From Luteococcus sp038433155 (GTDB lineage Bacteria > Actinomycetota > Actinomycetes > Propionibacteriales > Propionibacteriaceae), in assembly GCF_038433155.1 (NCBI RefSeq), contig NZ_JBCDMW010000022.1, positions 1 to 64,000 on the forward strand: a DNA stretch of 64,000 nt, read 5' to 3'. The notes under the pieces are model-generated. The model was not told the DNA's origin. It was given only the letters and a program-made list of their open reading frames with translations, and did not search any database. A program made the translations under genes and the position numbers. Below are positions 17,897 to 26,458 of this stretch, piece after piece; within the stretch, counting starts at the first letter, position 1; each line of letters begins with the position of its first letter.

Positions 17897-18244
17897 TCAG
17901 GCTCCGCCGAGGCCCGGCTTGAAGGGTGGGACCACCAGGGTGAGCCCGATGATGGCGCCACCGACGGTCAGCAGCAGCAGGACGTCGAACCAGCGTCGTC
18001 GCACCACCAGCAGGCCGGCCACCCGGTTGGGCAGCAGCATGCGCAGCAGCCCGGCCAACAGCACGCTGCACCCGATGGCGAAGGCACCGCGACGCCAGTG
18101 CCCCGTCGCGGTGATCCCCAGCGAGCAGGCCAGACAGATCAGCACCGCGGTCAGTGGCCACTGGTTCAGGGTGCGGCCGCTGGCCAGGGCGCGCGCCCTG
18201 GCCAGCGCGGTGTCCCGCTCGTGCTGCTCGGTGGAGGCGCCCAC
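17897..18244 (-). CDS. DUF3017 membrane protein
   Basis: A 115-residue protein with about three hydrophobic helices (LTAVLICLACSLGI, GAFAIGCSVLLAGLLRMLL, DVLLLLTVGGAIIGLTLVV). It matches the actinobacterial DUF3017 family, which is habitually encoded next to folD. The GTG start lies three bases after the folD stop, so the genes are coupled. Its function is unknown. Confidence 0.82.
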   Translation of the reverse strand: MGASTEQHERDTALARARALASGRTLNQWPLTAVLICLACSLGITATGHWRRGAFAIGCSVLLAGLLRMLLPNRVAGLLVVRRRWFDVLLLLTVGGAIIGLTLVVPPFKPGLGGA

Positions 18245-18247
18245 CGG

Positions 18248-19108
18248 TCAGCCCTGGGCGTTGGCCAGCTGCTCGGCCCGGTCCACCACATTGCTGAGCA
18301 GCATGGCCCGGGTCATCGGGCCCACGCCGCCCGGGTTCGGGGTGACCATCCCGGCGGTCTCCCAGACATCGGCGGCCACGTCACCCACCGGCTTGCCATC
18401 CACCCGGCTGACGCCGACGTCGACCACCACGGCGCCCGGCTTGACCATGTCCGCGGTCAGGAATCCGGCCCGGCCCACCGCGGCCACCACGATGTCCGCC
18501 TCACGGGTGTGCGCCGCCAGGTCCTTGGTGCCGGTGTGGCACTGGATCACGGTGCAGTTCTCGCTCTTGCGGGTGAGCAGCAGGGACAGCGGCCGCCCGA
18601 CGGTGGTCCCCCGCCCCACGATGCACACCTCGGCGCCAGCCAGCGGCACGTCGTAGCGACGCAGCAGTTCCACGATCCCCCGAGGGGTGCAGGGAAGCGG
18701 TCCGGGCTCGGTGAGCACCAGCTTGCCCAGGCTGGCCGGGGCCAGGCCGTCGGCGTCCTTGTCCGGATCGATCAGCGCCAGGGCGCGGTGCTCGTCCAGG
18801 TGCTTGGGCAGCGGCAGCTGCACGATGTAGCCGGTGCAGGCCGGGTTCTCGTTGAGTGCCTGGATGGCCTCGTCCAGCTGGGCGGGGGTGGTGTCCTCCG
18901 GCAGGTCGACGCGGATCGACTCGATCCCCACCTGGGCGCAGTCCTTGTGCTTGCCCCCGACGTAGATCTGGCTGCCCGGGTCGGCGCCCACCAGCACCGT
19001 GCCCAGGCCGGGCACCACGCCGCGCTCACGCAGGGCGTCCACCCGGACCTTCAGCTCGTCCTTGATCTGGGCGGCGACGGCCTTGCCGTCGATCTTCTGT
19101 GCAGTCAC
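18248..19108 (-). CDS. folD: Bifunctional methylene-THF dehydrogenase/cyclohydrolase
   Basis: A 286-residue enzyme interconverting methylene-, methenyl- and formyl-THF with NADP. The GTG at 19108 follows AAGGAG and starts VTAQKIDGKAVAAQIK. The substrate-site Lys lies in YVGGKHKDC, the PCTPRG motif is intact, and the dinucleotide loop is VGRGTTVGRPLSLLL. It supplies the formyl donor used by purN and purH, encoded next to it on the same strand, though a structured 230-base gap separates it from purH. Confidence 0.96.
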   Translation of the reverse strand: MTAQKIDGKAVAAQIKDELKVRVDALRERGVVPGLGTVLVGADPGSQIYVGGKHKDCAQVGIESIRVDLPEDTTPAQLDEAIQALNENPACTGYIVQLPLPKHLDEHRALALIDPDKDADGLAPASLGKLVLTEPGPLPCTPRGIVELLRRYDVPLAGAEVCIVGRGTTVGRPLSLLLTRKSENCTVIQCHTGTKDLAAHTREADIVVAAVGRAGFLTADMVKPGAVVVDVGVSRVDGKPVGDVAADVWETAGMVTPNPGGVGPMTRAMLLSNVVDRAEQLANAQG

Positions 19109-19164
19109 CTTGAAACTCCTTGGAAGGCTCGGGATCTTGATCGTATCGCTCACTTGCCCAAGAC

Positions 19165-19248
19165 CATCGGGACGATGGTCCCTGCACGAACCGCAAGGAA
19201 GGCACAGGCCAACCATCGTCCCGATGCCACCGAAGCGTGCTTCGGTGG
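19165..19248. repeat. Inverted-repeat structure between purH and folD
   Basis: CATCGGGACGATGGT at 19165-19179 has a perfect complement at 19212-19226, and a second stem (CCACCGAAGC/GCTTCGGTGG) follows at 19227-19248. On the minus strand this lies after purH and before folD. It may be a terminator cluster or a repeated element; further 3' of it come GAGCGAAGCGAG-type short repeats (about 19282-19293). Confidence 0.65.
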
Positions 19249-19342
19249 GCGAGCGTCGCGAGCCACCTGGAAGAGATCGTGCGAGCGAAGCGAGCTCTGT
19301 CTCCGGCAATGAGCGGAGGCGAAGCCGCAGCGAGTCCGGATG

Positions 19343-20905
19343 TCAGTGGAAGAAGTGGCGGGTGCCGGTGAAGTAGAGCGTGATGCCCTTCTCCTTGCAC
19401 AGCTCGATGGTCTCGTCGTCGCGGATGGAGCCACCGGGCTCGACAATGGCCTTGACTCCCCCGTCGATCAGGATCTGCGGGCCGTCGCTGAAGGGGAAGA
19501 AGGCGTCCGAGGCGGCCACCGAACCCTGCGCCCGCTCCCCGGCGCGCTCCACGGCCAGCTTGCAGGAGTCGACGCGATTCACCTGGCCCATGCCGACGCC
19601 CACCGAGGCGCCGTCGCAGGCCAGCAGGATGGCATTGGACTTGACCGAGCGGCAGGCCTTCCAGGCGAAGGCCAGGTCGGCCAGGGTCTGCTCGTCGGCG
19701 GCCTGGCCGGCGGCCAGGGTCCAGTTCTCGGGCTTGTCGCCGTCGGCCTGCAGCACGTCGGTCTGCTGCATCAGCATCCCGCCGTCGATCTCGCGGGTCT
19801 CGACGCCGCCGCGGGCCGGGGCGCCACACTTGAGGATGCGCAGGTTCTTCTTGGTCTGCAGCAGTTCCAGGGCCCCGGGTTCGTAGTCGGGCGCGACGAT
19901 GACCTCGGTGAAGACGGGCTTGACCTGCTCGGCCATGGCCAGCGTGACGGTCTGGTTGGCAGCGATCACGCCACCGAAGGCGCTGAGCGAGTCGCACTCG
20001 TGGGCCTTGCGGTGGGCTTCGGCAATGTCGGCACCGGTGGCGATGCCACAGGGATTGGCGTGCTTGATGATGGCCACGGCGGGCTGCTCGAAGTCGTAGG
20101 CGGCGCGGTGCGCGGCATTGGTGTCGACGTAGTTGTTGTAGCTCATCGCCTTGCCGCCCAGCTGCTCGGCGGTGGCCAGGCCCTCGGGGCCGAAGTTCTT
20201 GCGGTACAGAGCGGCCTGCTGGTGGCTGTTCTCGCCATAGCGCAGCACGTCGAGGCGTTCATAGCTGCCGGTGACCCACGCCGGGAAACCGGTGCCGTCG
20301 GTGTCGTCGCTGAGCACCTGCCCCATCCAGCCGGCGACGGCCATGTCATAGGCGGCGGTGTGCTTGAAGGCGGCGGCGGCCAGCGCCTTGCGCTGCTCCA
20401 GGGTGAAACCGCCCTCGGCCAGCGCAGCCTTCAGTTCCTCGTACTGCCCGGGCGACGTGATGATCGCCACGCTGGGGTGGTTCTTGGCGGCGGCGCGCAC
20501 CATGGACGGCCCGCCGATGTCGATCTGCTCCACGCACTCGTCCTCGCCGGCACCCGAGGCGACGGTCTGGGTGAAGGGGTACAGGTTGCTGACCACCAGG
20601 TCGAAGGGGGCGATCCCCATCTGGTCGAGCTGGGTGCGGTGGTCCTCGAGGCGACGGTCGGCGAGGATGCCGGCGTGCACCTTGGGGTGCAGGGTTTTGA
20701 CGCGTCCGTCGAGGCATTCGGGGAAGCCGGTCAGCTCGGCCACCTCGGTGACCTGCAGGCCGGCGTCGACGAGCTTCTGGTAGGAGCCGCCGGTGCTGAC
20801 CAGCTCCACCCCCGCATCGGCCAGCGCCTGGCCGAGCTCGACCAGCCCGGTCTTGTCGTAGACGCTCACCAGCGCGCGCTTGATGGGCATTCGGTTGTCA
20901 CTCAT
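19343..20905 (-). CDS. purH: AICAR transformylase/IMP cyclohydrolase
   Basis: A 520-residue bifunctional enzyme for the last two steps to IMP. The ATG at 20905 follows CTGGAG. The N-terminal MGS-like cyclohydrolase domain (about 5-190) begins PIKRALVSVYDKTGLVEL. The transformylase domain follows, with the conserved KAMSYNNYVD and the Lys-His pair in IKHANPCG. It lies 49 bases after purN on the same strand, the usual actinobacterial order. Confidence 0.97.
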   Translation of the reverse strand: MSDNRMPIKRALVSVYDKTGLVELGQALADAGVELVSTGGSYQKLVDAGLQVTEVAELTGFPECLDGRVKTLHPKVHAGILADRRLEDHRTQLDQMGIAPFDLVVSNLYPFTQTVASGAGEDECVEQIDIGGPSMVRAAAKNHPSVAIITSPGQYEELKAALAEGGFTLEQRKALAAAAFKHTAAYDMAVAGWMGQVLSDDTDGTGFPAWVTGSYERLDVLRYGENSHQQAALYRKNFGPEGLATAEQLGGKAMSYNNYVDTNAAHRAAYDFEQPAVAIIKHANPCGIATGADIAEAHRKAHECDSLSAFGGVIAANQTVTLAMAEQVKPVFTEVIVAPDYEPGALELLQTKKNLRILKCGAPARGGVETREIDGGMLMQQTDVLQADGDKPENWTLAAGQAADEQTLADLAFAWKACRSVKSNAILLACDGASVGVGMGQVNRVDSCKLAVERAGERAQGSVAASDAFFPFSDGPQILIDGGVKAIVEPGGSIRDDETIELCKEKGITLYFTGTRHFFH

Positions 20906-20954
20906 TTTCAACTCCAGAATGTTTCGTGCCGTGGATTCGGTGATTCGTGGGCCC

Positions 20955-21545
20955 TCAGCGGGCGTGGCTGTCGGCCAGCTGGTTCACGACGTCCACCAGC
21001 AGGCGGCGTTCGACAACCTTGATCCGTTCGTGCAGGGTGGCCTCGTCGTCATCCGGCAGGACCTCGACGACCTCCTGGGTGATCAGTTCGCCGGTGTCGA
21101 CGCCGTCGTTGACCCAGAAGATGGAGGCCCCGGTGGTGGTGGCTCCCGCGGCGAGCGCATCGCGCACGGCATGGGCGCCCGGGAAGTGAGGCAGCAGCGC
21201 CGGGTGGGTGTTGATGATCCGGTCACCAAAGCGGCTCATGCAGGGCTCGTCGAGCAGCTTCATGAAACCGGCGGAGACGATCAGGTCGGGCTGGTGGGCC
21301 GCGATCCGGTCGGCCAGTTCGGAATCCCAGGCCATCCGCTCAGCGGTACCGCGACGCAGCAGCGTCGGCATCGGGTGGACGAAGGTGGCGATCCCGGCGG
21401 CCTTGGCGCGTTCGATTCCGGCACATTCCACGTCGGCCCCGACGGCCACCAGCTCGGCCTGCAAATGGTCGGCGTCGCGGGCGTCGATCAGGGACTGCAG
21501 CAGGGTGCCACTGCCGGACACCAGGACGAGCACGCGATAGGTCAC
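20955..21545 (-). CDS. purN: Phosphoribosylglycinamide formyltransferase
   Basis: A 196-residue enzyme that formylates GAR with 10-formyl-THF. The GTG at 21545 is chosen because TYRVLVLVSGSGTLLQSL is the family N-terminus; the upstream frame overlaps the neighbouring gene. Catalytic residues are visible as NTHPALLPHFPG (Asn, His) and DGVDTGELI (Asp). The order purN-purH is standard, but the expected perM neighbour is separated from it by a PadR module. Confidence 0.95.
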   Translation of the reverse strand: MTYRVLVLVSGSGTLLQSLIDARDADHLQAELVAVGADVECAGIERAKAAGIATFVHPMPTLLRRGTAERMAWDSELADRIAAHQPDLIVSAGFMKLLDEPCMSRFGDRIINTHPALLPHFPGAHAVRDALAAGATTTGASIFWVNDGVDTGELITQEVVEVLPDDDEATLHERIKVVERRLLVDVVNQLADSHAR

Positions 21546-21600
21546 TGCCCCACTGTATCGGTCCCGGGACTTGCCCGACCGGTCACGCTGCTGGCGCCGG

Positions 21601-22629
21601 TCAGCCACCAACCCGCGCGCCCCGCGCCTTCAGGTGGCGCCGCCAGTGGCGGAGGGTCACGATCCCCACCAGGGTCAGGAAGACGATGTGCCACCAGTCG
21701 GCGGAGTCGATGCTCAGGTAGGCCCACAGACCCATCATGGCCGTCCACCACAGGGCGGTTCGCCGGGTGCTGAGCACCTCGTCGCCCGGGAGTGTTCCGG
21801 CATAGCCCAACGGGTTCCCGAATTCCGCGCTGAGGGTGGCGCCCGACTCACGGGCATGCCGTCGGGCCTCCTCGATGTGCTCGGTGACCTGCTCCTCGCT
21901 CAGGTCCTGCCGTTCGCGCAGGGCGCCGCGAGCGCGGCGAACCCACTCCTCGTCGTCCACGGCGGCGGCGCCCCGGGCCCGCACCATGGCGCGATCGGAT
22001 TCCGGGATGAGGCGGGCGGCGAGCCAGGCCAGGGCGAACAGGGCCACGCCCTCGGCCAGCCACCAACCCACGGGACGGTGTGGCGCTCCCTTGCCCATCA
22101 CGAAGCAGAGGACCGTCGCACCGAGGGTGCCGCCCAGGACACCGGCGGCCGCGAGCCACCCCACCAGGGCAGAGCGCTTGGGCAGCAACCATTCCCGCAC
22201 CGTGGCAACGGCCGCCGTCCCGAAGCCCATCAGGACGGGCGTGGCAGCGAGCCAGCCATTGAAGGGAGCGCCATCGTCGTACTTGAACCACAAGGAGACC
22301 GCGAACAGCAGGGCAATGATGCCCGCGATGCTCAGCCAGACCACCGCGAACGTGTTGGCATCGGTGGAGTCGTCGACGAAGGTCGCCCCCTGTTCGCTGA
22401 GCTCGGTCACCTGCTCCGCGGCCCAGTCGTCGGCGGAACCGAACAGGTCCTCGGCGGCCTCCTGGCTCTCGCGCACCTGTTCGCAGGCCCGGGCGAGCAC
22501 CCGATCCGTCTCACTGGCCTCCACGTTGGCCATGGTCAGCCGCATCAGCGCCCGAGCGGCCCAGGTGGCATCGGTTTCCTGCCCGCGGGCAGCCTTGAAC
22601 TCCTCGACCGCGTCGAATGTGCGATTCAT
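21601..22629 (-). CDS. Membrane protein with HAAS-like signalling region, PadR partner
   Basis: A 342-residue protein. The start at 22629 lies seven bases from AGGAG; the ATG at 22635 is too close to it. The N-terminal 85 residues are soluble, with several helices. Four to five membrane helices follow (about 95-205). A soluble segment (about 215-285) is rich in Arg and Glu and ends EFGNPLGYAGTL, matching the end of the HAAS-type region in the second module (AFGDPVDYARSL). Two more helices end the protein. Such proteins typically accompany PadR repressors. The specific role is unknown. Confidence 0.65.
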   Translation of the reverse strand: MNRTFDAVEEFKAARGQETDATWAARALMRLTMANVEASETDRVLARACEQVRESQEAAEDLFGSADDWAAEQVTELSEQGATFVDDSTDANTFAVVWLSIAGIIALLFAVSLWFKYDDGAPFNGWLAATPVLMGFGTAAVATVREWLLPKRSALVGWLAAAGVLGGTLGATVLCFVMGKGAPHRPVGWWLAEGVALFALAWLAARLIPESDRAMVRARGAAAVDDEEWVRRARGALRERQDLSEEQVTEHIEEARRHARESGATLSAEFGNPLGYAGTLPGDEVLSTRRTALWWTAMMGLWAYLSIDSADWWHIVFLTLVGIVTLRHWRRHLKARGARVGG

Positions 22630-22631
22630 GC

Positions 22632-22715
22632 TCATGCTCCTCGGATTCGGGTACGGGTACGGACGGCCTCGTGCACTCCACGGGCGTGGTGGAAGTCCTT
22701 GAGCAGGTCGATCAT
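22632..22715 (-). CDS. Possible 27-residue coupled microORF
   Basis: An ATG overlapping the padR stop opens a frame MIDLLKDFHHARGVHEAVRT and so on, of 27 codons, whose TGA overlaps an ATG of the next gene. ATGA overlaps at both ends are suggestive, but the peptide resembles nothing I know, no ribosome site is clear, and the second PadR module lacks it. It may only be a coupling device or chance. Confidence 0.3.
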   Translation of the reverse strand: MIDLLKDFHHARGVHEAVRTRTRIRGA

Positions 22716-23062
22716 CGGGTCACGTCGCTGGGCTGCCCGAGCGCCTGCAAGCTCTCCGAGAGGGCCCGCCAACTGGCGAGCAACCGAGTGCGTTCCTCGC
22801 GGCCCGACGTGGTGAGGGTGTAGGCCTTGCGTCCCGGGCCGGACTCCCCCGGCAGCCAGACCGCCTCCACAAACCCGGCCTGTTCCAGTCTTGCCAGAAC
22901 CGGGTAGAGCGAGCCGCCCTTCAACCTGCCGAACCCGACCTCCTCCATCCGGCTGGCGATGCCGTAGCCGTGCAGCGCGTCACCCTGCAGGGTGGACAGG
23001 ATGGCGATCTCCAAGCAGGCACGCACCCAGGCGCTCGGCCAGTGCTGGTCCTTGTCACTCAT
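22712..23062 (-). CDS. PadR family transcriptional repressor
   Basis: A 116-residue winged-helix protein. The family core is ACLEIAILSTLQGDALHGYGI, with GRLKGGSLYPVLARLEQAGFV (wing and recognition helix) and GPGRKAYTLTTSGRE. No ribosome site precedes the ATG, and a -10-like TACTTA ends about six bases upstream, so the mRNA may be leaderless. A palindrome ATGTAGCTA-N15-TAGCTACAT covers the start codon and promoter, which implies autorepression. It is followed by the HAAS-type membrane gene. Confidence 0.92.
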   Translation of the reverse strand: MSDKDQHWPSAWVRACLEIAILSTLQGDALHGYGIASRMEEVGFGRLKGGSLYPVLARLEQAGFVEAVWLPGESGPGRKAYTLTTSGREERTRLLASWRALSESLQALGQPSDVTR

Positions 23063-23093
23063 GTAGCTAAGTATTGATCGTATCTAGCTACAT
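23061..23093. promoter_or_regulatory. PadR operator over the padR start
   Basis: ATGTAGCTA and its exact complement TAGCTACAT are separated by 15 bases. ATGT...ACAT dyads are the established PadR-type target. The left arm includes the start codon and the right arm lies near a -35-like TTGAAA, so binding should block initiation. Confidence 0.75.
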
Positions 23094-23108
23094 TTCAAAC
23101 GAAATGGA

Positions 23109-23152
23109 AGTGTGGATGGTTACCACCGTCGACGGTGGCAACCATCCACACT
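23109..23152. terminator. Palindrome family B copy 2
   Basis: Two 22-base arms beginning AGTGTGGATGGTTACC meet directly at GTC-GAC, with one mismatch. It lies just 3' of the perM-like gene on the minus strand and is closely related to the bidirectional terminator at 3566-3609. It should insulate perM from the PadR module. Confidence 0.78.
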
Positions 23153-23165
23153 TTCTGGGACTGGC

Positions 23166-24512
23166 TCAGTTCGGGCCGGGCTCCTCGGAATCCTCCCCCG
23201 GCTGGACGGCCCCGGTGTGGTGGGCCTCGATCCGGCGCCCGGCAAGTTCCCGCCGCAGCCCGAGTGCCAGGCCGGTGACCAGCCCCGAGATTCCCATCAC
23301 GGTGGGCGCCATCACGGCCAGCGGCACCAACCGGGCACCAACCCCCACCAGCCTGGTCTGGCCCAGGTCACCATTGCTCAAGGCCGCCAACAGCCAGAAG
23401 GTGAGCCCGGCCAACACCCCGGACAGGCCCCCGACCAGCGCGGTCTCGTCCAGCCGCGCCGCCCGCCGGGAACGCACGATCACCACGGCGGCGATGACAC
23501 CCGCCAACACCCCGGAGAGCAGCCAGAGCAGCGCCACCTTGGGGCCGGGCCCATTGGGCCCGATCGCGCCGAAGACCGGGATGGCTGGCAGCATGCCGGT
23601 CAGGTTGTGCGCCGGGGAGACCAGGGTGCCGGAGCCGATCGAGAAGCCGGCACCCAGCGCCCAGGAGCCGCACCACAGCACCAGGTTGGGCAGCCAGGTG
23701 AGCTGCAGCACCATCAGGGAGATGCCACCCGCAGTGCCCGGGGCCAGCACATTGTGCAGTTCGGCCACCCGTCCGCGGTGTTGCAGCAGTGCGCACATCG
23801 CCACCGCCGATCCGGTGACCACCATCACGGCCAGGGCGGCGGCCACGGCGCGCGGGATGGCCCGACCCCAGGCCGGCCACCACGCCGTCGGATGCCAGTC
23901 GACTGCTCGCCCGGCGCCGATCATCCCGCTCAGGCCACCAATGACCAGACCGCCCAGCAGCGCCCGGCCGGTCTGTCCGGCGGTGTCGGTCAGGGCGGAG
24001 GCAAACAGCACGCACACCAGGTAGGCCGCCGTGAAGACCCCCGCCACCCGCACGGTGAGGGCGCGGCGCTGCCGCTGGGAGAGTTCGATCTGGGCCTCGG
24101 CGCGGGCCTGGGCCCCGGCCATGGCGGCCAGCGCGCTGCCCATCAGCAGGATCACGGCGGTCGCCCCCAGCGGGGCGATGGTGAGGGTGGTGGCACCGCC
24201 TTCCATCCCGGCCCCGTGAGCCAGCAGCCACCCGCGCACGCCCAGCAGGAGCACGCTCCACAGCCCCACGTCGGGGGCCTGGATCCAGCCCACCGAGGCC
24301 AGGGCGACCGGGGGGATGATCCCAGCCACCGCGGTGAGCACGGCGGCCAGGGCGGCCACCACCGGCCAGGGCAGCGGTGAGAGCCGCGAATGCCGTCCGC
24401 GCCGTTCGTGCTCCGGGTGCTCCCGGTCCGTCCGGGAGATCTGGGTGCGGCGACGGTTGGCCGGCGTGGAAGCCCTTCCGGCCCCGGTGCGCCGCCCGGG
24501 CAGTCCCTTCAT
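23166..24512 (-). CDS. PerM-like multi-pass membrane protein (DUF6350)
   Basis: A 448-residue protein with a basic, hydrophilic N-terminus (about 1-45) and roughly ten hydrophobic helices, matching the DUF6350/PerM group. In mycobacteria PerM (Rv0955) stabilises divisome protein FtsB and lies directly upstream of purN-purH. Here the same order is broken by a PadR/HAAS module of about 1.5 kb. Assignment rests on context and topology, not on catalytic motifs. Confidence 0.75.
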   Translation of the reverse strand: MKGLPGRRTGAGRASTPANRRRTQISRTDREHPEHERRGRHSRLSPLPWPVVAALAAVLTAVAGIIPPVALASVGWIQAPDVGLWSVLLLGVRGWLLAHGAGMEGGATTLTIAPLGATAVILLMGSALAAMAGAQARAEAQIELSQRQRRALTVRVAGVFTAAYLVCVLFASALTDTAGQTGRALLGGLVIGGLSGMIGAGRAVDWHPTAWWPAWGRAIPRAVAAALAVMVVTGSAVAMCALLQHRGRVAELHNVLAPGTAGGISLMVLQLTWLPNLVLWCGSWALGAGFSIGSGTLVSPAHNLTGMLPAIPVFGAIGPNGPGPKVALLWLLSGVLAGVIAAVVIVRSRRAARLDETALVGGLSGVLAGLTFWLLAALSNGDLGQTRLVGVGARLVPLAVMAPTVMGISGLVTGLALGLRRELAGRRIEAHHTGAVQPGEDSEEPGPN

Positions 24513-24627
24513 CGCTCCACCTCTCAGCTGGTCCTCCGTTCAGAGATCGCCGCCCAGCGGTCTGGCGGGTAAACTCTGCATGAGTTTTTCTTGATGTGCC
24601 CCATCCACGAGTTCCCGGAGGAATCGC

Positions 24628-26388
24628 GTGACCGACGACAATACCCACCAGCCCCGGCACCCCGGGGGCGAGGACGGCCTGCCCGTCGAGCCCGGGACGT
24701 CTGCGGGCGACGTCGGTCAGCAAGGCGGCTCCGACCCTATCCCAGCCGAGCCCGGCTTCCCCGGTGACGACGCCGCCACCACGGTGATTCCTCCAGTTCC
24801 GGCCGAGGATCACAGCGCGTGGATGCGCCCCGCCGTGGGCGAGGAGCGGCGCACGTCGGAGATCGTCGGCGCCCTGGCCCCCGAGGAACCGCGGGTGGAG
24901 CCCGACGAGGAGCCGGTGGATGTCTTCGACGAGGGCGCGCCGGTCACCCCGGAGGAGGCCGAACAGGCCCAGGCCGAGGAGCACACCCCGCTGGACGGCC
25001 ACCAGCACGCCGCAATCGTCGGCGCCCGCGCGGCCCTAGCCCGCACCGACGTGCCCGGCGCCAGCCTGGCGCACGCCCCGGAGCGCTATGCCGAGGACAC
25101 CTTCTCCCCCACTCCCGGGCGACCGCTGGGCCTGCGCCTGCTGCCCTGGGTGGCCGGGGCCCTGGCCCTGGCGCTGCTGGCCTTCGGTCTGATGTATGCC
25201 TACACCCGCAAGCCAGTCGTGGTGATCACCCCGACGCCGACCCCGACGGTGAGCAAGCCGCCGGTGGTCACCGCCGATGACCTGCTGAGCGTCAAGGACG
25301 CGGCCACCCTGGATCCCAAGCAGAAGTGGTCGGCCCCCACCACGCTGGACAAGTTGACGCCGACGACCCTGCGCCCGGCCTGCATGAACTCCACCCAGGG
25401 CCAGCCCAACCCCACCATGACCAAGCAGCGCACACTGACCACCGAGGCCGCCTCGGCCCCCAGCATGAAGCACCAGATCGACGGCTTCGCCACCACCGCC
25501 GACGCCCGCAATGCCTACCAGGCGCGGGCCGCGCAGTTGGCGGCCTGTGACGAGGTGCCGACCTGGATCACCGGTGCCGCCAAGGTGACTGGCATCGGCG
25601 ACGAGGCCGCGGCCGTCACCGTCGCCTACCAGAACCCGACGGTGGAGTACCACACGGTGCTGCTGACGCGCACCGGCACGGTGCTGCACGCCTTCGATGT
25701 GGCCCAGCCCGCGAAGCCCTTCTCCACCGCCACGCTGGCCCAGACGGCCAAGTTGGCCATCAACCGCCAGTGCGCCACCTCTGGCGGGGAATGCGCGCAG
25801 AACCCGAGTGTGAGCGCCATCCTGCCTCCGCCCAGCGGAACGCCCGGCTGGCTGATCGCCTCCGACCTGCAGCGGGTGACCCCCGGCGCCGGCCTGTGGA
25901 CCGCGACGGACACCACGAACGTGACCAGCAAGGGCACCACCTGCGAGAACCTGGACCTGGCGTCGGTCCCCGGCCCCTCCCAGAAGGAGCAGCGGACCTT
26001 CCTGATGACCCAGGACAGCGCCGCCCCGCGCACCTTCGGCATCGACGAGATCGTCTACACCTTCAAGGATCCGCGCACCGCCAACGCCTTTGCGGGCCGG
26101 CTGAACAATGCCCTCACCAGCTGCGCCTCCCGGCAGAGCACCGCCAAGGTGGGCGAGTCCCTTAACTCGACCGCACCGGGTGAGGACGGCGTGAAGGTCA
26201 CGGCCCGCACCCTGCTGCTCCAGCAGAGCATGGGTGGCAGTGAGACTGCGCGCTTCCGCACGGCCGTCGTGGTGGCGGGCCACCGGGTGGTCTACCTGGT
26301 GAACAATCCCAGCGCCTCCTATGACCTGGGCAAGGACAAGTTCACCCAGATTGCCGTGCGCTCCGGCCTGCGGATGACCCAGCGCTGA
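24628..26388 (+). CDS. Single-pass membrane protein with extracytoplasmic PknH-like sensor domain
   Basis: A 586-residue protein; the GTG start follows CGGAGG. The first 165 residues are acidic and disordered-looking, with TTVIPP and Glu-rich stretches. One helix (about 170-192) is followed by a Thr/Pro linker and an outside region of about 380 residues with several Cys (CMNSTQGQPN, CDEVPTWI, CATSGGECAQN, CENL, CASRQ), reminiscent of the sensor domain of PknH and related lipoproteins. No kinase domain is present. The T-x-x-I motif in the tail could serve Ser/Thr kinase signalling. It is divergent from perM. Confidence 0.7.
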   Translation: MTDDNTHQPRHPGGEDGLPVEPGTSAGDVGQQGGSDPIPAEPGFPGDDAATTVIPPVPAEDHSAWMRPAVGEERRTSEIVGALAPEEPRVEPDEEPVDVFDEGAPVTPEEAEQAQAEEHTPLDGHQHAAIVGARAALARTDVPGASLAHAPERYAEDTFSPTPGRPLGLRLLPWVAGALALALLAFGLMYAYTRKPVVVITPTPTPTVSKPPVVTADDLLSVKDAATLDPKQKWSAPTTLDKLTPTTLRPACMNSTQGQPNPTMTKQRTLTTEAASAPSMKHQIDGFATTADARNAYQARAAQLAACDEVPTWITGAAKVTGIGDEAAAVTVAYQNPTVEYHTVLLTRTGTVLHAFDVAQPAKPFSTATLAQTAKLAINRQCATSGGECAQNPSVSAILPPPSGTPGWLIASDLQRVTPGAGLWTATDTTNVTSKGTTCENLDLASVPGPSQKEQRTFLMTQDSAAPRTFGIDEIVYTFKDPRTANAFAGRLNNALTSCASRQSTAKVGESLNSTAPGEDGVKVTARTLLLQQSMGGSETARFRTAVVVAGHRVVYLVNNPSASYDLGKDKFTQIAVRSGLRMTQR

Positions 26389-26430
26389 GCCCGCGCTGAG
26401 ACGATGGTGAGAGATCTCACAGCCATCGAT

Positions 26431-26458
26431 TGTGACGGTTTCCTGAGAAATGCTAAGG
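26431..26458 (+). promoter_or_regulatory. Candidate promoter of the M23 peptidase gene
   Basis: TTGTGA and TAAGGT are spaced 18 bases apart, about 110 bases before the GTG start. The leader contains the hairpin CTGCGGG-aag-TCCCGCAG and a second small stem. It does not match a c-di-AMP riboswitch as far as I can see. Confidence 0.35.
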
